Positions 7,551 through 14,983 of a stretch of DNA of 40,008 bases are shown one piece after another. The position numbers were made by a program, and so were the translations under genes. The notes under the pieces are model-generated. The model was not told the DNA's origin. It worked only from the letters and a program-made list of their open reading frames with translations, and did no database searches. Positions within the stretch are counted from its first letter, which is position 1. Each line of letters starts with the position of its first letter. This DNA comes from CAMQRS01 sp964370645 (GTDB lineage Bacteria; Bacillota_I; Bacilli_A; Erysipelotrichales; Erysipelotrichaceae): assembly GCA_964370645.1 (NCBI GenBank), contig CAYJJS010000013.1, positions 1 through 40,008 on the forward strand. Reading direction: 5' to 3'.

Positions 7551-8834
7551 ATGAGTACATTCGCAATCGCAACTTTGGGTTGTAAAGTGAATTTATATGA
7601 GAGTGAATCTTATGTTTTACAATTGAAGCAACTAGGATATACACAAGTAGATTTCAAACAATTTGCTGATATATATATCATTAATACGTGCGCAGTTACA
7701 AATACTGCAGCGTCAAAAAGTAGACAAAAAATTAAACAAGCTAAAAAAATGAATCCAAACGCTTTTGTTTGTGTGGTTGGTTGTTATGTACAAACAACCA
7801 AAGAGGATTTGGATGTAGATGTGTTAATTGGTAGTACACAAAAAGATAGATTGGCTAGTTTTATACATGAACAGCATCGTATAAATACTGTAGAGGATTT
7901 AAGTGATTCCATTGCGTTTGAAACATTAGCCGTTGAAGGTTTCGCAAAACACACACGTGCATTTTTAAAAATACAAGATGGATGCAATCAATATTGTAGT
8001 TATTGTATCATTCCTTTCGCAAGGGGTAGGGAGCGCTCTATGCCAATGGATGAGGTAATGAAACAAGCAAAGCAACTGATTGCTAGTGGTCACAAAGAAA
8101 TCGTTCTTTCTGGTATTCATACAGGAAGATATGGTAATGATATACAAAGTGATCTATTAACTCTTGTTAAAGAGTTGTGTTCCTTAGAAGGCTTATTACG
8201 CCTTCGATTGTCTAGTATTGAGATGAACGAACTAAGTGATGCATTCATCACTTACATTAAGCAAGAGAAGAAAATTGCTAGACATTTACATATTCCAGTA
8301 CAAAGTTGTTGTGATACGACATTGCGTGCAATGCATCGACCATATACAATTGCATCTTTTTTTGATAAAATAGAAATGTTAAGAAAACAATTGGGGAATA
8401 TATCTATTAGTACAGATTTGATTTTAGGATTTCCTAATGAAAGCGAAAATGATTATGAAGAATGTTTAAAAAACTTTAAAGCTCTTTCCTTTTCATTCGC
8501 TCATATTTTCCCATATTCGAAACGTGATGGTACGCAGGCAGCCTTGTTAAAAAATGAAGTGAGTACTGCTTTAAAAAAACAACGATGCAAAACATTCACA
8601 CAAATTTCTAATGAGATGTATGAAAACTACAAAGCATCATTTGTTGGATTACAAGTTGAAGTATTGATAGAATCAACAAAAGATAATTATTTATATGGGC
8701 ATACAAGTGAATATTTACCTGTTTATTTGCGTGGGGATCAAAGTATGCTAAACACAATGAAAACAGTGCGTATTGTTAGTGTATTTGATGGTATATTGTA
8801 TGCAGAATTGGAGGGGGACTATGAAGTTATCTAA
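7551..8834 (+). CDS. mtaB: tRNA t6A37 methylthiotransferase MtaB
   Basis: Radical-SAM enzyme that adds a methylthio group to t6A37 in tRNAs reading ANN codons. The N-terminal UPF0004 domain has cysteines in GCKVN (Cys11), NTCAV and VGCYVQ, which bind one iron-sulfur cluster. The radical-SAM cluster motif is CNQYCSYC, and a C-terminal TRAM-like region follows. The frame is open further upstream, but AGGAG at 7539-7543 places the start at the ATG 7551, giving 427 residues, usual for MtaB. The rsmE-mtaB pairing matches yqeU-yqeV. The last bases overlap the murE start. Confidence 0.94.
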   Translation: MSTFAIATLGCKVNLYESESYVLQLKQLGYTQVDFKQFADIYIINTCAVTNTAASKSRQKIKQAKKMNPNAFVCVVGCYVQTTKEDLDVDVLIGSTQKDRLASFIHEQHRINTVEDLSDSIAFETLAVEGFAKHTRAFLKIQDGCNQYCSYCIIPFARGRERSMPMDEVMKQAKQLIASGHKEIVLSGIHTGRYGNDIQSDLLTLVKELCSLEGLLRLRLSSIEMNELSDAFITYIKQEKKIARHLHIPVQSCCDTTLRAMHRPYTIASFFDKIEMLRKQLGNISISTDLILGFPNESENDYEECLKNFKALSFSFAHIFPYSKRDGTQAALLKNEVSTALKKQRCKTFTQISNEMYENYKASFVGLQVEVLIESTKDNYLYGHTSEYLPVYLRGDQSMLNTMKTVRIVSVFDGILYAELEGDYEVI

Positions 8835-10272
8835 ATTTTTTGATACGAATTTGAGTATTGATATTGAACATTTATCAAGTGACTCAAGACAATGTAAGAA
8901 TAACACTATGTTTTTTTGCTTGAGTGGTCGTGACAGCGATGGACATGAGCATGTAAATCAAGCAATTGAAAATGGTGCTGTGTGCATTGTACATAAAAAG
9001 GATTTACAAATGCGTGATGATTGTACTTATATCCAAGTAGATGATGTAGACGCTTCTTTGCATTATGTTGTTCGTAAATTTTATAAGAATCCAAGTCAGC
9101 AGATGTGCATGATTGGTGTGACTGGTACAAATGGAAAAACGACTATTACATCTATGGTTAAAGATTTATTACAACCACAACATAAAGTAGGTTACATTGG
9201 AACCTTAGGTATTCGCTATGATGAGATAGATGAAAAAAATCCATTTACTACACCTGAGCCTATTTTATTGAATGCCACATTAGCTAAAATGAAGCAGCGA
9301 AATGTTCAAGTAGTTTCCATGGAAGTCAGTAGTATAGCCTTGGATTTAGGTCGTGTGAAGGATATTGATTTTGATGTGAGTGTTTTTACGAATTTTACCC
9401 ACGATCATCTAGATTATCATGGTAGTGTAGATCACTATTTAGAGTCTAAATTACAATTGTTCAAAAACATGAAAGATGATGGAGTTTGTGTTTTGAACTG
9501 TGATGATCCTACTTATACAAAAGTATTTGTGAATAGTAAGGGGAAAGTAGTTACATATGGACAAAATGAACATGCTACATTCCGCTTTGATGATGTTGTT
9601 TTAACGCCTGAAAAAACTATGTTTTCTTTATTTTATGAGGGGAAAGAATACTTCATTACAAGTCGTTTTCCTGCTTTATATAATGTGTATAACTTAGTTG
9701 CTTCTATTGCAGCTATTGTCGCTAGTTCACTTTGTAGTATAGAGGAAGTCATTGAAAAAATTAATGATCTACAAGATATTGATGGGCGTATGAATCAAAT
9801 TCATGAAGGGCAACCATTTAATGTATTTATCGATTTTGCGCACACACCAGATGCTTTAGAAAAAGTATACCAATATGCTCGTAGCATTACACCAAAAGGG
9901 AATTCTATTATTAGTGTTTTTGGTTCAGCTGGTGGGCGTGATTATGAAAAACGTCCAGAATTTGGTCGTATTTCTAGTCAATATTGTGATTATGTTATCT
10001 TAACAGAAGATGACCCAAGAACGGAAGAAGTCAAAGAAATTGCGCTTGAGATTAAACGTGGAATCCAAGACATTCGTTCCACAATTATTGAAGATCGTTA
10101 CAACGCTATACGTAGTGCGATTGAAAGTGCAAACCCAGATGACACTGTATTAATTTTAGGAAAAGGAAATGAAACATTCATGAATCGTGATGTCAGTGTT
10201 CCATGGATGGGGGACGATAATGCGAGTCGTGAAATCATACATAAATACTATTTTGGAGAAGAAAATGAGTGA
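8821..10272 (+). CDS. murE: UDP-MurNAc-tripeptide synthetase MurE
   Basis: ATP-dependent ligase that adds the third, diamino-acid residue to UDP-MurNAc-L-Ala-D-Glu. The order is an N-terminal UDP-binding domain (DSRQ at 21-24), a central ATPase with P-loop GTNGKTT (102-108), and a C-terminal ligase domain with GSAGGRDYEKRP. The diamino-acid motif is EDDPR (396-400). Most meso-diaminopimelate enzymes have DNPR, and the Arg favours that substrate, but DDPR is also known from Thermotoga MurE, which uses lysine, so the specificity is open. ATG 8821 follows GAGGGGG. At 483 residues it is normal. It overlaps mtaB, an unusual neighbour, since murE usually lies in the division cluster. Confidence 0.93.
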   Translation: MKLSKFFDTNLSIDIEHLSSDSRQCKNNTMFFCLSGRDSDGHEHVNQAIENGAVCIVHKKDLQMRDDCTYIQVDDVDASLHYVVRKFYKNPSQQMCMIGVTGTNGKTTITSMVKDLLQPQHKVGYIGTLGIRYDEIDEKNPFTTPEPILLNATLAKMKQRNVQVVSMEVSSIALDLGRVKDIDFDVSVFTNFTHDHLDYHGSVDHYLESKLQLFKNMKDDGVCVLNCDDPTYTKVFVNSKGKVVTYGQNEHATFRFDDVVLTPEKTMFSLFYEGKEYFITSRFPALYNVYNLVASIAAIVASSLCSIEEVIEKINDLQDIDGRMNQIHEGQPFNVFIDFAHTPDALEKVYQYARSITPKGNSIISVFGSAGGRDYEKRPEFGRISSQYCDYVILTEDDPRTEEVKEIALEIKRGIQDIRSTIIEDRYNAIRSAIESANPDDTVLILGKGNETFMNRDVSVPWMGDDNASREIIHKYYFGEENE

Positions 10273-10329
10273 AAATGCTTAATATTGCATTAAAATCACA
10301 TATTTTCTTAACGAATATACATAAAAGTA

Positions 10330-10358
10330 TTGCTTTTTGTAAAGTATTTTAATATAAT
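10330..10358 (+). promoter_or_regulatory. Sigma-A promoter for rpsU
   Basis: TTGCTT (10330-10335), a 17-base spacer and a perfect TATAAT (10353-10358). It lies 32 bases before the rpsU start. Confidence 0.8.
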
Positions 10359-10390
10359 AACTTTGCGTTATTCAGAAGGGAGGGTATGTG

Positions 10391-10570
10391 ATGCCTAAAG
10401 TAGTTTTAAAAGAGAATGAAGTTTTAGATGATGCTTTACGTCGTTTTAAACGTCAAGTTTCTAGAAATGGAACCCTTGCTGAAGCTCGTAAAAGAGAATT
10501 CTACGTTAAGCCGGGAGTTAAGAAAAAATTAAAGCAAGAAGCAGCTAGAAAAGCTAAAAGAGGAAAATAA
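10391..10570 (+). CDS. rpsU: 30S ribosomal protein bS21
   Basis: Small basic protein of the 30S platform, near the anti-Shine-Dalgarno end of 16S rRNA. The 59 residues are rich in Lys and Arg, with the family pattern ALRRFKRQVSRNGTLAEARKREFY and a basic tail. The ATG at 10391 is preferred over a GTG at 10388 because AAGGGAGGG (10376-10384) is correctly spaced and the product begins MPKVV as in other bS21 proteins. It is a monocistronic unit with its own promoter and terminator. Confidence 0.97.
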   Translation: MPKVVLKENEVLDDALRRFKRQVSRNGTLAEARKREFYVKPGVKKKLKQEAARKAKRGK

Positions 10571-10574
10571 TCCC

Positions 10575-10607
10575 AAAAAGGTAATGTGTAACGCATTACC
10601 TTTTTTT
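10575..10607 (+). terminator. Rho-independent terminator after rpsU
   Basis: A stem of at least 12 bp (10575-10586 with 10594-10605) with a T-run to 10607. It converges on the ispH terminator. Confidence 0.88.
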
Positions 10608-10611
10608 ATGC

Positions 10612-10637
10612 AAAAAAAATGGGATTTCTCCCATTTT
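10612..10637 (-). terminator. Rho-independent terminator after ispH
   Basis: Read on the minus strand, a 9-bp perfect stem (10616-10624 with 10629-10637) and a 4-base loop run into eight T's. It overlaps the ispH stop codon. Confidence 0.85.
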
Positions 10638-11532
10638 ATAAAATTTTATCCAAATCGATTTTTTGTGTTTCACAAACACCATTTTCTAAACAATGTATTA
10701 CTTGATTGATTAAGTAAGTAGGTGTACTTGCTCCAGCGCTAATCGCGACACGTTTATAGCTACTTATTTTATGTATATCTAAATCATTTACATCATCAAT
10801 AAGGTATACATCTATGATATTTTGTTGTTTTGCAATATGAGCTAAACGATTTGCATTGTTTGAATTTTTATCACCTACAATAATACAACAATCTATATCT
10901 TGTAATTGATAAATGGCTTCTTGACGAGAACGTGTTGCATTACATATTTCATCACTAATTATTGCATGGGGGTACTTCTTTTGAATACATGTGAAGATTT
11001 GTTTTACATCATACGCAGACATTGTGGTTTGATTTGTAACAAATACTTTTTCATAGCTTACAAGCATTTGTACATCCTCACAATTCTCAATTAGATGCAC
11101 ATGTTCATAATCATCACACACTGCACTTGCTTCAGGATGATTTTTTTTACCTACATATAAAACTTCATATCCTTCTTTACGTTTCTCTTGTATCAAAGCA
11201 TGTGTCACAAGTACATCTTGGCAACTTGCATCAATACATATTAAGCCTTTTTGTTTTGCTTTCTCTTTCACAAAATCATGTACGCCATGCGCTGTGAAGA
11301 TAACAACACCACTCTCAATCTCATCCAACAATTCTAAGCGAGTTTTTTGTTTGTCTTCTATGGTTTGTATTCCATGTAATGCCAATGCTTCAATTACATA
11401 TTTATTGTGTACTAACATTCCTAATATATATATTTTTTCATTTGGATATTTTTCTGCTGTTTGCTTCGCAATTTTGATTGCATTTACAACCCCTTTGCAA
11501 AACCCTCTAGGTATTACTTTAATAATTTCCAT
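10636..11532 (-). CDS. ispH: 4-hydroxy-3-methylbut-2-enyl diphosphate reductase IspH
   Basis: Last enzyme of the MEP pathway. It reduces HMBPP to isopentenyl and dimethylallyl diphosphate, the precursors of undecaprenyl lipid carrier and quinones. The three iron-sulfur cluster cysteines are Cys12 (GFCKGV), Cys104 (DASCQDV) and Cys197 (EICNATRSRQ). The conserved histidines sit in TAHGVH and NHPEA. The 298 residues are normal. GGGAG precedes the ATG. Its partner ispG lies 2.3 kb away on the same strand, with cshB-nfo between them, an arrangement close to the Bacillus yqfP-cshB-nfo region. Confidence 0.96.
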   Translation of the reverse strand: MEIIKVIPRGFCKGVVNAIKIAKQTAEKYPNEKIYILGMLVHNKYVIEALALHGIQTIEDKQKTRLELLDEIESGVVIFTAHGVHDFVKEKAKQKGLICIDASCQDVLVTHALIQEKRKEGYEVLYVGKKNHPEASAVCDDYEHVHLIENCEDVQMLVSYEKVFVTNQTTMSAYDVKQIFTCIQKKYPHAIISDEICNATRSRQEAIYQLQDIDCCIIVGDKNSNNANRLAHIAKQQNIIDVYLIDDVNDLDIHKISSYKRVAISAGASTPTYLINQVIHCLENGVCETQKIDLDKIL

Positions 11533-11559
11533 ACATCTCCCACTTTCTGCAACTTATCT

Positions 11560-11588
11560 TTGTAAATTATACTAATATAATATATAAT
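11560..11588 (+). promoter_or_regulatory. Sigma-A promoter for cshB-nfo, overlapping the ispH promoter
   Basis: TTGTAA (11560-11565), a 17-base spacer and TATAAT (11583-11588). Its -35 directly abuts the -10 of the divergent ispH promoter, so one polymerase footprint should exclude the other. Confidence 0.7.
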
Positions 11589-11594
11589 ACTCAA
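11566..11594 (-). promoter_or_regulatory. Sigma-A promoter for ispH, overlapping the cshB promoter
   Basis: On the minus strand, TTGAGT (11594-11589), a 17-base spacer and TATAAT (11571-11566). It occupies the same DNA as the plus-strand cshB promoter. Confidence 0.7.
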
Positions 11595-11614
11595 GTAGAA
11601 AGCGAGGTTAGCTT

Positions 11615-12976
11615 ATGAATAAATATAGTGATTATCATTTTAATGAGCAAACAACAGAATTTATTAAACAAAACAAATTCACAACACCCACGCAAATTCA
11701 AAAGGAAGTTATTCCTTATGCATTAAAGGGTAGAGATATTATAGGAAATAGTGCAACAGGGACTGGGAAGACACATGCCTTCTTGATTCCTATTATGCAA
11801 ATGGTTGATCCAAGTATCAATCAAGTGCAGGCCGTAATTAGTGCGCCAACTAGAGAACTTGCTATTCAGTTATATAATCGTAGTTTAGATATGCAAAAGG
11901 CGTCACCATCATTACGTATTAAACTAATTACAGGTGGAGTGGATAAGCAACGTATGAGTGAACAATTAAAAACACAACCTCATATTGTTATAGGAACTCC
12001 TGGACGAATGAAAGATATGTTTTTAAATGAACAAACCTTACGTTTAGATAGTGCTAAAATCCTTGTCGTTGATGAAGCAGACATGACACTGGAATTTGGT
12101 TTTTTAGAAGATATTGACATGATATGTACTCGTATGAGTAGTACTTTACAAATGATGAGCTTTAGTGCAACGATTCCTGATGCTCTACAATTGTTCTTAC
12201 GTAAATACATGCATCAACCACACATTGTAAAAGTTGAAAATGATGCAAAGTTCAAACCACAAATCGAACATATTTTAATTCCTTGTAAACATCATACTTA
12301 CGAAGAAACCCTGTTAGAAATATTACCAACCTTCACACCTTATGTATGCTTGATTTTTGCAAATACAAGAAGCGAGTGTACTAATGTTGCACAAACCTTA
12401 CGTACGAAAGGGTATGGTGTATTAGAAGTACATGGTGATTTGAGTTCTCGAGCTCGTAAGAGCGCTATGAAGGCATTATTGAATGTTAAGGAAAGTTATA
12501 TCGTAGCAAGTGATGTTGCTGCTAGAGGGATTGATATTGATGGTGTGAGCCATGTTGTGTCCTTAGGTTTCCCTAACGAATTAGAATTTTATATTCATCG
12601 CTCTGGTAGAACCGGTCGTGCTGGTAAACAAGGTACTTGTTTTGCTTTGTATAAAGAGAGTGATCGCGAGAGTATCAAACAACTACAAATTAAAGGAATT
12701 GGCTTTCAACATAAGTCTTTGAAACAAGGAGAGTGGGTGGATTTAACACCTATCTTTGAAAATCGAAAACGAAAAGAGGATGTTTTAGAAAAAGAGATTT
12801 CAAAACGTGTTCAACGTAAAAAACAAAAAGTGAAACCTGGATACAAAAAACGTCGTAATGAAGAAATTTCTGATTTAAAACGTAAAGCTAAGCGTCAAAT
12901 GATTCAAGACGAAATCAAAAAACAAGTAAAAGAAAGAGCAAAAGAAAAACAAAAGCGAAAGAGAGAGGAAGAATAA
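11615..12976 (+). CDS. cshB: DEAD-box ATP-dependent RNA helicase (CshB-like)
   Basis: RNA duplex unwinding enzyme, likely for ribosome assembly, mRNA decay or cold adaptation. Both RecA domains are present in order: Q motif TPTQIQ, Walker A SATGTGKTH, PTRELA, TPGR, DEAD in VDEAD, SAT in FSATIP, then the domain-2 motifs ARGIDID and HRSGRTGR. The tail after about residue 390 is extremely Lys/Arg-rich, typical of an RNA-binding extension. The 453 residues match B. subtilis CshB, which is also next to nfo. The stop overlaps the nfo start as TAATG. It is named by synteny; another Csh paralogue is possible. Confidence 0.88.
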   Translation: MNKYSDYHFNEQTTEFIKQNKFTTPTQIQKEVIPYALKGRDIIGNSATGTGKTHAFLIPIMQMVDPSINQVQAVISAPTRELAIQLYNRSLDMQKASPSLRIKLITGGVDKQRMSEQLKTQPHIVIGTPGRMKDMFLNEQTLRLDSAKILVVDEADMTLEFGFLEDIDMICTRMSSTLQMMSFSATIPDALQLFLRKYMHQPHIVKVENDAKFKPQIEHILIPCKHHTYEETLLEILPTFTPYVCLIFANTRSECTNVAQTLRTKGYGVLEVHGDLSSRARKSAMKALLNVKESYIVASDVAARGIDIDGVSHVVSLGFPNELEFYIHRSGRTGRAGKQGTCFALYKESDRESIKQLQIKGIGFQHKSLKQGEWVDLTPIFENRKRKEDVLEKEISKRVQRKKQKVKPGYKKRRNEEISDLKRKAKRQMIQDEIKKQVKERAKEKQKRKREEE

Positions 12977-13812
12977 TGTTTATTGGATCTCACGTTTCAA
13001 TGAGTGCACCTAATTTTGTTTTAGGTAGTGTCGAGGAAGCTTTATCTTATGGAAGTAGTGCATTTATGTTGTATAGTGGTGCTCCACAAAATACACGTAG
13101 AAGAAATGTAGAAGAACTAAAAATAGAGGAAGCACATGCTTTAATGGCACAACACAATATAGACAAAAGTAAAATGATTGTTCATGCTCCCTACATCATT
13201 AATTTAGCAAACACAGTGAAAGAGAGCACCTTTGAATTAGCCGTTTCTTTTTTAGCTCAAGAAATTGAGCGTGTAAAAAAACTAGGGGCTACCTACATAG
13301 TATTACATCCTGGTAGTCATGTGAACGCCGGAGAAGAAGTAGGTATAAAACAGATTATAAAAGGTTTGGATGAAGCTATGGAAAACATCGGTGACATACA
13401 AATCGCTTTGGAAACAATGGCTGGTAAAGGAAGTGAAATTGGATATTGCTTCGAGCAGTTAACATATATTATTGAACATGCAAAATATGGAGATCATATT
13501 AAAGTTTGTATGGATACTTGTCATATGCATGATGCTGGATACGATATTTCTAATGTCGATGCTTTGTTGGAACAATTTGATGAAATCATTGGCTTAGATA
13601 AATTAGTTTGTATTCATATCAATGATTCTAAAAATATAAATGGAGCAAAAAAAGATCGCCATGCGAATATTGGAGAAGGGGAAATTGGTTTTGATACCAT
13701 TTATCGCTTTGTACATCATCCAAAATTAACACATGTTGTAAAGATTTTGGAAACACCTTATATTGATGGAAACCCACCTTACAAACAAGAAATTGAAGCT
13801 TTATTAAAGTAA
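12976..13812 (+). CDS. nfo: Endonuclease IV (AP endonuclease)
   Basis: Cleaves DNA 5' of abasic sites in base-excision repair, using a three-metal zinc centre in a TIM barrel. The metal-ligand motifs are easily seen: VHAPYI, LHPGSH, ALETMAGKG, CMDTCHMHDAGYD, HINDSKN, DRHANIGEG and ILETPY. The 278 residues are standard. The start shares bases with the cshB stop (TAATG) after GAGAGAGGAAG, so translation is coupled. A perfect bidirectional terminator follows. Confidence 0.96.
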   Translation: MFIGSHVSMSAPNFVLGSVEEALSYGSSAFMLYSGAPQNTRRRNVEELKIEEAHALMAQHNIDKSKMIVHAPYIINLANTVKESTFELAVSFLAQEIERVKKLGATYIVLHPGSHVNAGEEVGIKQIIKGLDEAMENIGDIQIALETMAGKGSEIGYCFEQLTYIIEHAKYGDHIKVCMDTCHMHDAGYDISNVDALLEQFDEIIGLDKLVCIHINDSKNINGAKKDRHANIGEGEIGFDTIYRFVHHPKLTHVVKILETPYIDGNPPYKQEIEALLK

Positions 13813-13844
13813 AAAACAACGTTAGCAATGCTAACGTTGTTTTT
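13812..13844. terminator. Bidirectional terminator between nfo and ispG
   Basis: A perfect 15-bp inverted repeat (13812-13826 with 13830-13844) around AAT. Its A-rich and T-rich flanks give a T-run on either strand, so it can serve both convergent genes. The ispG stop codon lies inside the stem. Confidence 0.9.
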
Positions 13845-14901
13845 CTTGGCTTACAAACCTATCTATTTCTTGCTTTAGTCGATCCACCATATCTTCTTGT
13901 TTCACTTTTTCAATAATTTGTCCTCGACGTATCAAAACCCCTTCATTGCGTCCTCCAGCAATAGCAATGTCTGCATGTTTTGCTTCCCCTGGACCATTGA
14001 CTACGCACCCCATAATGGCAACACACACATCACTCTCAATTTCACTCAAATAGGATTCGATTTCATTCACCACGCCAATCATCTCCCATGCAGTACGCCC
14101 ACACATTGGACATGCAATTAAATTTGGTACCTTTGTTTTCAAATGACAAGCATGTAAAAGTTGTTTTACTACTTTCATTTCATCTTTTGGATCACCATTC
14201 ACACTTATACGAATAGTATCACCAATTCCTTCATGCAATAAATATCCTAATGCATATGAACTTTTAATCGCACTAGACAGCAATGTTCCTGCCTCTGTAA
14301 CCCCTAAATGTAAAGGATAATCAAATGTAGCACTTGCTAGTTTATAGGTTTCAATACAAAGGGAAGGATCACTAGACTTAAAAGATAAACAAATATCATA
14401 AAAATCAAGCTCCTCCAATATATCTACATGATGTTTCGCACTCTCAATAAGCGCCTCAGGGCATAATTTTCCATATTTTTCATAAATATCCTTCTCTAAA
14501 GAGCCACCATTTACACCAATACGTATAGGTATTTGTTTTTCTTTACATGCATTTACAACCGCTTCAACTTTATCTCTACTACCTATGTTTCCTGGATTGA
14601 TACGTATTTTATCAATACCACTTGCGATGGCTTTTAATGCAAGTCGATAATCAAAATGAATATCTGCTACTAATGGTAGGGAAGTTTGTTGTTTTATTTG
14701 GCTAATTGCTTGCGCATCTGCCTCATCCATAATAGATAAACGCACTATTTCACAACCTGCGCTTTCTAACTGTTGTATTTGTTGCACAACACTTTCTACT
14801 TCGCTGGTTTTGATGGAACACATAGATTGTATAATCACCTTATTTTGTCCACCTATATATACATCTTTTACTTTTATTTGTCTTGTTTGTTGTCTTTCCA
14901 T
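13831..14901 (-). CDS. ispG: 4-hydroxy-3-methylbut-2-en-1-yl diphosphate synthase IspG
   Basis: Penultimate MEP-pathway enzyme, converting MEcPP to HMBPP. An N-terminal TIM barrel (VDIHFDYRLALKAI, RINPGNIG, RIGVNGGSLE) is followed by the iron-sulfur domain with CPMCGRT and IMGCVVNGPGEA, which supply three cysteines and the glutamate ligand. At about 356 residues it is the short bacterial form without the plant-type insert. The ATG at 14901 is preferred, with GGTGAT upstream; the open frame extends to a TTG at 14925 without a better site. Confidence 0.95.
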   Translation of the reverse strand: MERQQTRQIKVKDVYIGGQNKVIIQSMCSIKTSEVESVVQQIQQLESAGCEIVRLSIMDEADAQAISQIKQQTSLPLVADIHFDYRLALKAIASGIDKIRINPGNIGSRDKVEAVVNACKEKQIPIRIGVNGGSLEKDIYEKYGKLCPEALIESAKHHVDILEELDFYDICLSFKSSDPSLCIETYKLASATFDYPLHLGVTEAGTLLSSAIKSSYALGYLLHEGIGDTIRISVNGDPKDEMKVVKQLLHACHLKTKVPNLIACPMCGRTAWEMIGVVNEIESYLSEIESDVCVAIMGCVVNGPGEAKHADIAIAGGRNEGVLIRRGQIIEKVKQEDMVDRLKQEIDRFVSQEKQR

Positions 14902-14937
14902 AGTATCACCATTTTTATTATACAATATATTTTCACA

Positions 14938-14966
14938 TAAACAAATGGTTTGTCTTGTGCTATAAT
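14938..14966 (+). promoter_or_regulatory. Promoter for the penicillin-binding protein gene
   Basis: Perfect TATAAT (14961-14966) preceded by TGC (extended -10), with TAAACA at -35 and a 17-base spacer. Confidence 0.65.
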
Positions 14967-14983
14967 GGTAGCGGAGTGATACT

